From the NCBI GenBank assembly GCA_024114885.1, contig CP099428.1, forward strand, positions 1,116,001-1,180,000: DNA of 64,000 bases, in the 5' to 3' direction. Position 1 is the first letter of the stretch, and each line of letters begins with the position of its first letter. The position numbers and the translations under genes are program-made. Below, piece by piece: positions 21,633-32,275 of the stretch. The notes beneath the pieces were generated by a model. It was not told the DNA's origin. It made no database searches and saw nothing but the letters and a program-made list of their open reading frames with translations. Origin of the DNA: Septoria linicola (lineage: Eukaryota > Ascomycota > Dothideomycetes > Mycosphaerellales > Mycosphaerellaceae).

Positions 21633-22614
21633 ATGGTAGCAGCTTTGAAGGGCGCCAATGCGGTATGCAACTTATCCTGCAAAATGCAATGCCTGTACTT
21701 ATGCTAATTCGACCAGCGTGCGGATGACTTGGCACGAGTTCGAGGTAATCAGCGACGATCTAGAGCCAGTAAGACCACACTCGGTACTCGAAAAAGCACG
21801 TATCATCTACTGACAAGATCACTCAGGGCACAAGGAGTATGTGCAGGAGCTCGAAGACAAGGTCCGACGCTGTGAGCGGCAAGGTGTACAGGCCACAGAG
21901 GCAATGCAAGCTGCAGCGAGAGAAATTGCAGCTGAGAATGCCTATCTGAAGGAACTCTTGCGGTGCAATGGTATCGAAGTGCCAAGAACCGGGCTCGTGG
22001 ATTCTCCGTCATCAAGCAAGCACTTACTGAGCCTGGATTATCACAACCTTGTGGGACATGTCAAGACTGCGAAAATTGCCCACCTTGCGCCGGCTATGGA
22101 TGCTATGCCTCTTGGCCGCCTTATCACAACTCAAGGTCAGAGCAAGCTTGGGCGGACACCGCCTGCGTCCAACTCCAGCAGCCAGAGATATAGTCCGCAA
22201 TATAGCTCACCAGGTTCTGGTCATTTAGATCAGAGTTCTCAATGGTCCGTGCCTACACCATCATCGGAAGCTCTGGACCTGCAACTCCCGCCTGCGTCGC
22301 TCTCGACGAATTCTAAGCCACAGCCTGCGGTCCATACGCAAGAATTCACAACACCAGAGTTTGACCCTGCCACCTCGTACGGAGCACACGCATACGGAGA
22401 TTCCATCTACGCAAGTCTGCTGGCAAGCTCTTACGAGTCGAGTGAAAACGCAGCGCCTTGGTGCGGTGTTGCTGGTACCATTCCACCCCCAACATCTAGC
22501 AGCACCGCTCCTGCGCATCCTCCAATCGAAGATATGCTGGAGGCGTACAACATACCACCACAAGATCACGTATTCGCAGCATTGCATGGTCATGAAATTC
22601 TCATCGGCCAATGA
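21633..22614 (+). CDS. bZIP transcription factor
   Basis: Three exons (21633-21662, 21717-21768, 21827-22614) give 289 residues. The first two coding exons are tiny but both introns (54 and 58 bp) have good donors (GTATGC, GTAAGA), CTAAT/CTGAC branch sites and matching phase. Only after splicing does the basic region appear: ARVRGNQRRSRARHKEYVQE, followed by the leucine-zipper-like coiled coil through AENAYLKELL. The NxxxSR core and the RxxxYxxELE junction are typical of a fungus-specific bZIP group. The rest is a disordered Ser/Pro/Gln region. The gene starts about 215 bp after the decarboxylase, same strand. The start codon is the first in-frame ATG but a longer N-terminus is possible. Confidence 0.8.
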
Positions 22615-22636
22615 CAATGGTGCAAGCGCCAAATCA

Positions 22637-22836
22637 TTGGCGTGGAGCAAGATCATAGGGCGGCTTTTGTTCTGTTCGTCATCGACATTTATTGTTGGTG
22701 CTGGATAGAGCGAGAGCAGGGCGAGGCTCCCACCATAGCGTGGAGTAGCAAGATAGTAGGGCGCCTGTCGTGGGGCTTGAATGACTCACGACAGGAGGGC
22801 GAGGCTACCACAACTAGCAACTACAATCGAACACAA
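22637..22836 (+). repeat. Imperfect ~95-bp direct repeat with a hairpin
   Basis: Two neighbouring units share their ends: ggcgtggag...caagat.atagggcg at 22639-22661 and agcgtggagtagcaagatagtagggcg at 22737-22763, each closing with agggcgaggct(c/a)ccac about 75 bp on. The second unit also holds a perfect 9-bp inverted repeat, cctgtcgtg (22764-22772) and cacgacagg (22787-22795), with a 14-nt loop. It lies just downstream of the bZIP stop codon. It may be a decayed small mobile-element end, or a 3' UTR structure. Confidence 0.45.
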
Positions 22837-23278
22837 TATAGGGTTCTAATAGAGGCGTTGGGGTTTATTCAATTTTCCACTATTTCCACTTCCTCGTTGT
22901 GAATGTGCAAATAATCATGGTCAGGCTGATAGGGTGTTTAGGAACAAGGCGCGAGAGATGAGTCAAGCCACGTGGGCGTGTGAGACTCTTTGATCAAGCA
23001 TATGTACACTGCAGTCGTTGCTTGCAAACACCAGATCGTCCATCATGGCAGGCTCTTCGAGGAAAGCTGCAGCCAAGGCAAGCATATGGTCAGCTCAATC
23101 GCAGAAGTCGTAACATAACGGAAAACTACAATGCAGGCAAGCTTCCCGCGAGATCGTGTTAGCCGGTCCAAGCCATCTCCTGCTCGACCAGCAGAAGGAA
23201 CCGAAACTCAGCCGGTGGACGAGTTCTGTAGTCGAAAATGCTGCCAATACTTCAGAACAGACCTCGAAACTGTTGACA
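22837..23278. other. Intergenic region before an F-box-like gene
   Basis: No gene supported before 23279. A frame open from about 23156 joins the downstream F-box-like sequence but has no ATG, so part of this stretch (23156-23278) may be coding with an unseen 5' exon. Confidence 0.4.
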
Positions 23279-23811
23279 ATGCCAGCCGAGATCCGGATCA
23301 GAATCTACGAATTCGCGCTGATCAGAACCAGGGGAATACAAGTGCGAAGCCTCAAACGTCCGTTGCTGCCAGGACTCCTGCGCACTTGTCGCCAGGCGTG
23401 CAGTGAGGCAATTCGCATATACTACGAAGAGAACCTCTGGCCATTCCACGTTGCAGAGTACTACACTTTGCAGTATATTCAATGGGCGTATAAGTGCAAG
23501 TGAAGAGAGGATATGCAGCCAAGGCACGTCTGTCGATGCATAGGTCAACCTGTTATGGCGTTGAGCGGGAATTTCGGTACTGGTTGATGGCGTTTGATCG
23601 GAGGCGGGCTGGAAAGTGGACGACATCTTCGAGTATGGCTGGATCTGCTTTGAAGGTGTCGCTCCTTCAGCCGGTTGCTGTGGAGTTGTCGATCGAAGTT
23701 GATAAGGACAATGATGAGGATGCACGTCGCTTGGAGGCGTATGAGATGCTGAGCGCTATCCGCCGCAGGTTTCCGCTCAAGTTACATTATTGCCAGGACC
23801 TTCACCAGTAG
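23279..23811 (+). CDS. F-box-like protein, 5' end uncertain
   Basis: Exon 23279-23499 and exon 23544-23811, with a 44-bp intron (GTGAAG...ATAG, phase 2), encode at least 162 residues. The visible start MPAEIRIRIYEFAL is the common fungal F-box-like opening (LPxEIRxxIYE), followed by LLRTCRQACSEAIRIYYEENLWPF, which is the usual continuation in this family. Upstream in-frame residues TSKLLT fit the family too, so the real N-terminus probably begins earlier through another exon. The second exon is charged and ends RRRFPLKLHYCQDLHQ. The intron is short and its donor weak, so the junction carries some doubt. Family members are often expanded in Dothideomycetes and of unknown target. Confidence 0.55.
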
Positions 23812-25594
23812 CAATGATCATTACTGCTCCAGTGCAGCAGGCATGGCCTTGAGTCATCTTTCGCAGTTGTTTGAGCATGGCATCGTCGCCGAGATCTGCG
23901 TCACTGAATGAGGTTGGTGTCAAGACTCCGGTGGCCTGCGTATTGAGAGTCGCCGACTGAAGGCAGTAGACGGTGGATGGATATGTTCGTTAGTTAGTCT
24001 CTCTGGAACGTTGCAGTCAGCAATCACATAATCACAGAGCTTACCCACCACGAGCCACGCGTCAGCGCATTGAACGGGTGTTTCAACTCTTAGTGCAGGT
24101 GCCTGCTCCTGCCGTGCCAACCTATGTGGCGTCAGGCCATCAGTACGAGATCCCAGACAAAATGCGCATGCCAACACTCTCGTACATGCCATAAGCAGCT
24201 GGAGATTGCGTGCACTTCTTCGCGAAGGGCAACAAAGACATGCCCTGCGATGTTCCAACTTGTGCACCGGAGATGCATTCACTTCTCAGGAAAGACAGCT
24301 CAGCATGCTTTGCAAGTTCGTGGTGCGGCCGCTTAAGAATTCACCTCGTGATAGCAAGCCAGCAGACTAGCCACGGCACTATCTCTGCAACAGCCACTGC
24401 TGCCTTATGCTGCTGCCCAGTTCGATATGCTAGCGTACCATCTGACTTCTGTACCTTGCGAGACCAATGGCTAGTTGTGCTCTGTGGTGGATCTCATTCG
24501 CAGTGGCCTGGCGGCTTCAATGGCGGCCCTGCAGTAGTAAGCAAGGTATACTAGCACAGCCTCGAAGGATTCGCGGTACAGAGGCTATGCAAAAAGTCAC
24601 GGAAGCTTCTGAAACGAAGCGTTCCTGAGTCTAGTGTCTCCTAGGCTGTGACGGCAGATTTAGCTTCAATGACTTGCAGGACAGATAATGAAGATATGAT
24701 GTTGCTGTGCATGTATTGTTGATGAATTCTCGTGGCACAAATGTTGACTCGGGTACTTCGGCTTCGGCTGCGAAATGGGGGCTACCAGGTATTTGAAGAG
24801 GAAGTGAACACAGCTGCTGACTTGGACTGTTATGCCGCGCATGATGTGGAAATGAGAACGACGGTGAAGACGAGCATGTCGACTGAGTCGCACTGTCAAG
24901 GAAGGTGGTGCAAATATCGTCGTTCTGTGCCTGAGGCCATCTCGCATTTGACGAGCTTCAAGTTTAATTATAGTTTCCACCGGTCAAACATGACGAGCAT
25001 TCTCAAGATCTTCTTCAAAACGAACGTCAGTTGTATGACATGCTACAATATTGCGGTGTAGGTGAGCGGATACTGAATGAACAAGCGCACGAATGAGCCT
25101 TTCTGTTCACTACGCAAGGAAGTCACACTCAGTTGTCCGGCTAGTGACTGGCGATTTTCGACAAACAACAGTTCTCATACAGAGCGCGAGTGCACAGCCT
25201 CACATATCCACATTCTCTAATCTAGCTTCACCTCGACTGCTGCGCCCACTGCACCCAAGCGACGACGTTCGCCAATCTGCCACTCGCGGCTGCGACAGAT
25301 CGCGGTAGCGTGCAGCTGCCAGCAGTTCAATTGTACCTTTTGGCTGGCGCGTGAGCTGCACGGTGACATCCTTGAGAGCTCGCGCCGGCTCAGTTGAGGC
25401 CGCATCCTTCGACTTTGACTGCGGGAGAAGCGCCGGGGTCTGCGTGTCTTGTGAGCGAGAGCCTCCCACACTGCATCTCTAAGCGCATACACCTGCCACA
25501 AGGTCGCGCACACGCTTGTTCTATTCCTAGCTGCGACCGCTGCAGAAAATACACATAGCTCACGACGCGCATTGCTAGGCGACCGGGGCACACC
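23812..25594. other. Long intergenic region upstream of crz1
   Basis: 1.8 kb with only short, unconvincing frames on both strands. The part next to crz1 (about 25200-25594) is likely 5' leader and promoter. I see no tRNA-like fold or transposon remnant. Confidence 0.45.
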
Positions 25595-27955
25595 ATGGAC
25601 GTTCACCGCGGACGCTCGCCCTCGGCGGGTCAGACCAACAACCATATAAGGCACTCGACTCCGGCGTCGCCGCACCCGTCTCCTCTAGACACATCCTTTG
25701 ATGGTGCTTCGGGCAGTGCTCTCCTACAGAACAACACCAGCAACGGCCACAGCAATAGCGCATACGCGACCGGGCTGAACGTGACCTCAGGTCTCCTCAG
25801 CGACCCTATCCTCACTGCCGACTTCTCATCCCAGGCGCAGTTCGGCCTTGGGCCCTCGTATCCTGGATTCCCAGACCAGTCGCAACAGCAGACACTGACC
25901 AACAACGTATCGGACCAAGCATTCTTGCAGTCGCACGGTCTCCAGACCACGAACGGCACCAGCAGTGCCTTCCCTGCTTTCGACAATACCTTCGACGCCA
26001 ACACAAGCCTGGACCCAAGTGTCCTCGACAGCTTTGATCCCTCTCAGCTGGATCTGCTGACCGCGCAGTCCGGCGCAGACACCACAAACCAACGGCTCGA
26101 TCCCATGGCCGCCATGGCCCAGTCCCACTCGCCCACCCCACCCCACCTCTTCACCGATCAAGGCAGACGACCTTCAGGCAGTCCCAGTCCGAACGCCTCT
26201 CCACGATTCCAGCAAGCCAATTATGGCCAGCAGATCAACAGACCACGAATAAACTCAGAGTCGCTTGACCCGTCCAGTGCTCGGTATCCTCCAGTAGGCA
26301 GCAATGAATGGCAACACATGGGCGCATATCGCTCGCACCAGCGGACACCTTCAGACAACCTGTCAGACATATCGTCTAATCACGGAGCATCACCACACAT
26401 GGGCACTCTGGACACATTCGAGCACTCCTCGCCTATGCTGAATCCTTCAAATCAGGACCCGACGTTCGGAAATGGCCTTGGGCTGGAACACTTCAACCTC
26501 AATGACCAGCAGCGGTTTTACAGTCCCGGACATAGCCCAGGCCACTCTCCTCATCTCATGCCACAGCCACAGCAAGCATTGCCGCAGTTCACAGCTGATA
26601 ACAATTTTGGCCTGAACGCTGGCATGAACGGCCAATTCAACGGACAGCAGAATGGCAACCTCGAAATGTTCCCTGGACTTGGCCCTGAGCCCTTTCCGAC
26701 AGTGGACAGTGAGAACCAGAGTCCCGGTGCTGGCATGGCCGATCACATGAGCCCGCCAGAGATCAATATTGACTTCGCACCTCCCTCACGAGTGCCTACG
26801 GAAAACATGGGAGTCGAGAAGTCCGTGGATGCGTTGAGTCCGCCTGTGCGAAGTAAGTGGTGTAGTCAACATGACAGACTCGCAAAAGCTAATCATGACC
26901 TAGCGAATCGCATTCGCGCCAAATCAGACTCTCATGCAGGCTCAAGATCACCTTCACCAGCATTGCTCGGTAGAGGAAGATCGCCATCAGCTGGCGGTGC
27001 AAGTCTACTCGCGGTCGATGGCTCTCGTTCTGGTTCACGATCTCCTTCGCCAGCCCGAGGTCGCAGTGGCTCGCAGGGCGGCCGCGCTCGCAGTTCTAGC
27101 AATGCTTCGGATCAGCGTGACTACATTCTCGATCTAGCTGACCCAGCACGATCTCCTAGTACTGGTGGTGACAGCAAACGCGTACAGAAGCACCCGGCTA
27201 CCTTCCAATGCAATCTGTGCCCGAAGCGCTTCACACGCGCCTACAATCTGCGATCACATCTGCGCACGCACACAGACGAGAGGCCTTTCGTGTGTACTGT
27301 CTGCGGGAAAGCATTTGCAAGACAACACGATCGCAAACGACACGAAGGTCTCCACAGTGGAGAGAAGAAGTTTGTGTGCCGAGGTCAACTACAAGGCGGC
27401 TCATCCTGGGGTTGTGGCAGACGCTTCGCACGCGCAGATGCACTTGGTCGTCACTTCCGCAGCGAAGCAGGTCGGGTGTGCATCAAGCCACTCCTCGACG
27501 AAGAAGCTGCAGACCGGCAAAAGGTCATGATGGAGGAACAGCAAGCATCAGCCATGGCACAGGGGCTTGTCGCTCCGCAGCCGATCATGGCGCAACCAGA
27601 GCTGAGCTTGAGCAATTTCCTCCCGCAAGCACTTCTCGCACAATACCCAGCACTGCAACATCTCGACTGGAACTCTATACCGCAAGGTGCGCCGCCTGAC
27701 GAGGAAGCATACAGTGGACGCAGTTCCTTTGATGCATCAGGCAGCGGGTACGATGACTATTCGGAAAACGAACAAAACCATTTTGGTCAGCAAGACCAGA
27801 ACATGACCGGGATGAACATGAACATGAATGGCATTAATAACATGATGGGTATGAATCACATGGGCGGCATGCAGCAGCAACAGCAACAGCCACAGTTTGG
27901 AGCCTACACCGGTAACACGACCGGCGACTTTCTCAGCGACTTTGAGGGCCGGTAG
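25595..27955 (+). CDS. crz1: Calcineurin-responsive C2H2 transcription factor Crz1
   Basis: Two exons, 25595-26852 and 26904-27955, code for 769 residues. The 51-bp intron (GTAAGT, GCTAATC branch, CCTAG) is a multiple of three with no stop, so an unspliced reading would add 17 residues (KWCSQHDRLAK...). The N-terminal half is disordered and rich in Gln/Asn/Ser/Pro. PEINID at residue 388 resembles the PxIxIT docking site that recruits calcineurin, and serine-rich blocks (SRSPSPA, GRGRSPSAGG) follow. Two C2H2 fingers lie near 519-569 (CNLCPKRFTRAYNLRSHLRTH; CTVCGKAFARQHDRKRHEGLH), with the atypical third finger of this family (CRGQ...WGCGRRFARADALGRH). Crz1 is dephosphorylated on calcium signalling and enters the nucleus to activate ion, wall and stress genes. 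Confidence 0.92.
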   Translation: MDVHRGRSPSAGQTNNHIRHSTPASPHPSPLDTSFDGASGSALLQNNTSNGHSNSAYATGLNVTSGLLSDPILTADFSSQAQFGLGPSYPGFPDQSQQQTLTNNVSDQAFLQSHGLQTTNGTSSAFPAFDNTFDANTSLDPSVLDSFDPSQLDLLTAQSGADTTNQRLDPMAAMAQSHSPTPPHLFTDQGRRPSGSPSPNASPRFQQANYGQQINRPRINSESLDPSSARYPPVGSNEWQHMGAYRSHQRTPSDNLSDISSNHGASPHMGTLDTFEHSSPMLNPSNQDPTFGNGLGLEHFNLNDQQRFYSPGHSPGHSPHLMPQPQQALPQFTADNNFGLNAGMNGQFNGQQNGNLEMFPGLGPEPFPTVDSENQSPGAGMADHMSPPEINIDFAPPSRVPTENMGVEKSVDALSPPVRSKWCSQHDRLAKANHDLANRIRAKSDSHAGSRSPSPALLGRGRSPSAGGASLLAVDGSRSGSRSPSPARGRSGSQGGRARSSSNASDQRDYILDLADPARSPSTGGDSKRVQKHPATFQCNLCPKRFTRAYNLRSHLRTHTDERPFVCTVCGKAFARQHDRKRHEGLHSGEKKFVCRGQLQGGSSWGCGRRFARADALGRHFRSEAGRVCIKPLLDEEAADRQKVMMEEQQASAMAQGLVAPQPIMAQPELSLSNFLPQALLAQYPALQHLDWNSIPQGAPPDEEAYSGRSSFDASGSGYDDYSENEQNHFGQQDQNMTGMNMNMNGINNMMGMNHMGGMQQQQQQPQFGAYTGNTTGDFLSDFEGR

Positions 27956-28633
27956 AGGTCGCCTCACGATAGTGACTGTTTAGCGTCTGAGTGGTGGCTT
28001 GCTACTTTGTTCTACACGCATTTCATTCTCTGTTGTGCTTATATGCATTGATACCATCTGCCCTCGGCATCGGACCCGAGTGAGCTAGGATACACGGGCG
28101 TTGAGGAACATGACGATACCATACCCCAGCTAGATCGATCATTCTGAATTCAAGAACTTGCATACTTTCAGACTTCGTATTTATGTGCAGAGTGTGCTAA
28201 ATAGTTCTCGTCCGTGCTTGCCAAATCGTCAACTAGCGACGGGCCGACTCTCCATTGGTGACTTTCACAATCTCGTCTTCTCGTCTCTCTCCTCCTGGTC
28301 CATCGCGACCGGCACTTCATAGTGATATACCACTTCACGACTCACTGATTCTCACTCATCGCAATAGGCAGAATTCGCGGGCCGGTGCGGAATAGGTACA
28401 GTACATTCCTTATCAGACAGCTCCTGCGCAATTTGTACTATCCTTCGCCGATCATTCTCACGCGGCCGCGGCTGTCCTTATCTCTTCATGTTTTGCTTAT
28501 CGTAGCTCGTACGTAGCACTACAGGATCAATTACGGCCAGTGACGGGCAACAAAATGTCTCTTTTGAGATGTCAGTCGTCCTGTCCCATGCTTGCAAGGC
28601 ATCGGACCCGTTTGGGTCGGCTCAGAGCCGCAC
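27956..28633. other. Intergenic region between crz1 and a Zn2Cys6 gene
   Basis: Contains the crz1 3' UTR and the promoter of the next plus-strand gene. A pyrimidine-rich stretch at 28264-28300 (tcacaatctcgtcttctcgtc...) could be a promoter element. No gene seen. Confidence 0.45.
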
Positions 28634-30558
28634 ATGGAGCATCAACCACATTCACCTGTCCAGGGTCGCAAATACAAAAGCCGCAAAGAAAGACCCTGTG
28701 ATGCGTGCAGGTAAGCTTGACTGTATTTCTCGAGGATGAGAGACTGGGAGAATCCTGACATGGCAGCTACAGACGTCGAAAAGTCTGCTGCATTCGCGAA
28801 CCCGGCGACGATGCCTGCTCTCTATGCCGAATGCAATCGCAGATCTGTAGTTATGATCAAGGACCTACGCCGAGAAGACGACGACCAGTGACGAGTGCAT
28901 TGCCGAGCTCCAACGAAGATGCGGTGATCGTGCCAAACACAATAGCACGTGCTACATCATCCGCTCCTTCGCCCAACCACGAATCCGGCCCTCGAGAATG
29001 GGCCTCTCAGTATGTTGGGCTCTCTGGAGACCACGATCCATTCGTTCTGCGACACGCCAACTTCGGCCCGTCCAACTACTACAGAAGCGGCGACTGGGCA
29101 TGCTTGAGATTGCAGAGCAGCGCCGCGATCCCATCGCTTTTCACTGTCAGTCCACTCAACGACACCAGACCGATGCATTACCCCCCGAGCACATTACTTG
29201 ACGCGGCGTACCCGCTCCATCATGAGCTACTGTCCACGTACTTTGAGGTCGTTCATACGGCCTTCCCACTGCTGGAACCGGCACGGTTTGTGAAGGGGAA
29301 CAAGATAGACCTGTGTCTACTTGCTACTATGTATGCCCTCGCACGGCCTTTTTGCTCTAGCGCTACAGACTTGCCTAGCGAGTCGCTAGAAGCCTTTGTG
29401 ACCCGAGCACTCCCGCTCGACGTCCGAATACCACGGCTTGACACGATCGAAGCTGCGCTGCTGTTCCTGCAGAGCGACAGTCCAGGGCCTATGGTACCCG
29501 GCTTCCACTCGCAGATCGGCGGCTTGGTAGCCATGTGCCACGACGCTGGCATTAATGTCGATCCGACTCATTGGGATATACCGGCAGTCGATCGAGCTCG
29601 AAGAATGAGAATATGGTGGGCAGTATACACTGCGGATAAATGGGCTGCGCTTGGTCTTGGCCGGCCTTCATTTATACATGAAGATGCGTGCAATGTACCA
29701 CCACTTACACTTGCACACATCCCTGTCACCACTGTAGGCGAGCAAACACTCCCTCGCACTAGCTCGCAGATGTTTGTGGCGATGGCTGCTCTGACGCAGA
29801 TCCTGGCTACAGTTCTCAACACGTTCTATACCCTGAAGGCCACTGAGCAGATGGCAAGAGCAACGCCTGCAGAAATTGGCAATCTCAAGGCATACTTTGA
29901 GCAAAGGCTATTTGAATTTCGAGCGCGATACCTTGCGCCTTTGGAGAATGTTGCCGACATGTTTCTCGACCCCACTGGTGAGTGGTCATGGCCATTGATA
30001 AAATTCATATACTGACCGGTTCCAGGCACAGTTTTCCTTGCATTCTACACTGTGGAGTCTGTCGTTCAACGTGCCCTTCTCCGCTGCGTATCACTGAACG
30101 ATCGTCTTTGTCAACAGATCCGACAACAGGCTAAGCAGGTCATGATATCTGTTGTCAAGCTGGTGGAGAATCTGCAGGTCACCAGATTGCGTGCGTTCTG
30201 GTGGTCACCAATCTCGAAAGTGAACTTTGCTATGGCAGGTGGTAGGTGGATTTCTCTTGAAGATTGTAAGTGACAATGGCTGATATGGGCATTCACAGGT
30301 TCCATGTTCTCGATGCTGCTCTCCTCGACTACGGACGAGGAGATCGAGTACTGGTCCTCTGAGATCACACGATACCGCAGATTACTGGAGATGCAAAGTC
30401 TGTCATTCGATACGACCAAGTTGGCTGCTGCGAGGATGAGTGCACTTGCCAATGTGAGGTCAAGTGGGCGAGCACAAGGTGAAGCAGGTACAGCGGGAAG
30501 GAGTGATCCGAAGCAGGCGTTTTGTCGCGATTTTGGAGTTGAAATCAATACGCTCTAA
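28634..30558 (+). CDS. Zn(II)2Cys6 transcription factor with fungal_trans domain
   Basis: Four exons, 28634-28710, 28773-29977, 30026-30241 and 30299-30558, give 585 residues; all phases agree. Intron 1 splits the zinc cluster and the acceptor at 28772 is chosen because it restores CDACRRRKVCCIREPGDDAC with SLC and the sixth Cys in QIC. The middle domain matches PF04082: LLSTYFEVVHTAFPLLEPARF, FHSQIGGLVAMCHDAGINVDP, RRMRIWWAVYTADKWAALGLGRPSFI. This module is found in regulators of carbon, nitrogen, lipid and secondary metabolism that act in the nucleus. The target pathway is not evident from its neighbours. The third-exon donor could be GTGGTA or GTAGGT; the latter keeps the frame. Confidence 0.85.
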
Positions 30559-30782
30559 ATTGCCTATCAGGCTGATGGGAATTTGGACTGTCTGCCCATC
30601 AATGTTCGCGCCTGCCTAACGCCGAAATTGTGACTTTCACTTTTTGGAAATGTCACTGTACTGGAAGGTGCACTCCTGCCTAGCGTAAAAGCCACCTGCG
30701 AGGAACACCTTCGCGGCTGCTGCACCTCGACTTCGTTTCCCAGCACCTTAAATTCGGCCACCCCGCCACCAGAAGACGCGAC

Positions 30783-31953
30783 ATGGCGGTCACTGAAGCT
30801 TTGCCAGGTGTCACCGTCGAGATCGTCGTCAACGGACAAGCTTTGCATGAGTACGAAGACGAAGACGATGCAAAGACGCGAGCTCAGAGCGCGTCCTACG
30901 TCGAAGCACAATCCGGCACATCCTTTGAGGTGCGGGTTCACGTCAAGCGTGGCACACATTGCCTGGGAAACAGACTCTCGTTTCAAGTGTTGATCGATGG
31001 TCGATATATCGACAAATTCGGATTAGACAACTTCGCGTTCAAGGACAAGGGTTTTTCGTACTGCTTTTATGGCAGACTGTTGGCCGATGGACTGGTGCAG
31101 CAACCCTGCTTTGCAGATTTGAGGACGAGTAAGTCACGTACGCGGATTTCACACGACTGCACTGACAAGGAGCAGCCGATAGTGCTGACGCAGACGGACT
31201 ACTTACTGCAGCACAAGTGAAGGGCCTTGGCGCTATCGAAGTCAACGTGTATCATAAACTGCGGACAGCAGATCCGGCCAAGACGACCGCCACTGTATTT
31301 CGTCAAAGCGCTATTGCGCCAGCCCCTTTGGGAGCAGTGCACGAGAAGGCCTTGAAAGGTCAATCCATCTCTCACAATGTCGAGTAAGTCAGTTGAAATG
31401 AGTAATTGTCACATACTCAAACTCTTCCAGGCTCAGAACCGTCTCAGTGAGCTCGAAAAGCAAGCGTCTTGCATTCAAGACTTTACACATCGATCCAAAT
31501 AAGAAGCCGGCAGCCACATATTTATTTCACTATAGATCCAGAGGTAACTTTAATGTCCTCCTGATGCGCAAGCCCACGCTGATAGAAATCGAGCTTCGCT
31601 GCAATCAATGCTGCTGATCCCACCGTCATCTTCGGCATCACAGAAGAAACGTTTTCTCGACGCGATTCCTCGAGAGGATCTCCTCGATGCGCAACATGAA
31701 GTTCTTGAGGTTCGAGCAGCTAGCGTGTCCACAGTCTGATCAATGCGCGACTGACACATCTCAGGGTGGAGCAAACGATGATCTGAAGAAACTCAAAGGT
31801 GAGCAAGTCGAAACCTCACCTTCACGACGCAAAGTCCACCGCAACAATCAAACCACGACTATTGAGCTAGATGACAATGGCAACACCATCCGCGAGACCG
31901 TACAAGTCGCAAGCGTGACACCAAACCTCTGTGGCACAGTTACTCTCGATTGA
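30783..31953 (+). CDS. DUF7918 family protein, tandem copy 1
   Basis: Five exons, 30783-31128, 31176-31383, 31431-31543, 31594-31724 and 31765-31953, give 328 residues with consistent phases. The N-terminus MAVTEALPGVTVEIVVNGQALHEYEDEDD, then SYVEAQSGTSFEVRVHV and LSFQVLIDGRYIDK, is the signature opening of the fungal DUF7918 family. Family landmarks KALKGQSISHNVEL and YLFHYRSR follow. The last exon (SPSRRKVHRNNQ, then TTTIELDDNG) parallels the end of copy 2, which supports the exon chain. The function of DUF7918 proteins is unknown. The last two introns (50 and 40 bp) are the least certain part: the acceptor at 31593 and donor at 31725 were chosen to keep the frame open. Confidence 0.75.
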
Positions 31954-32275
31954 AGGGGCCGCGGCGCTGCAGCAACGCGGATTGCAGAAGGAATGGTTAC
32001 AATGGAAACTGCTGCTGAACACGAGAGCCTTGTGTCGGCTAGCAATGCAGCTGGTGTCAGCTTGACGTTACTGGCGGTTTCGACGTCTTTGTCATGCAAT
32101 GTTATTTGCTCAAAACTCGTCACAACTTTGTGTACACTGAAGCGCGCGAGAGACAGAGCTTCCTGCACAAAGGAACTGACAAACTTCGACTAGCAACATC
32201 ATAGATAAGTTTGAAACTGAAGGGCATTCATAATCTTCACAGCATACTCTGAATCACATTGAACGATCAACCACA
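31954..32275. other. Spacer between DUF7918 copies 1 and 2
   Basis: About 320 bp with no gene; it holds the 3' end of copy 1 and the promoter of copy 2. A short plus frame here shows no domain. Confidence 0.45.
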
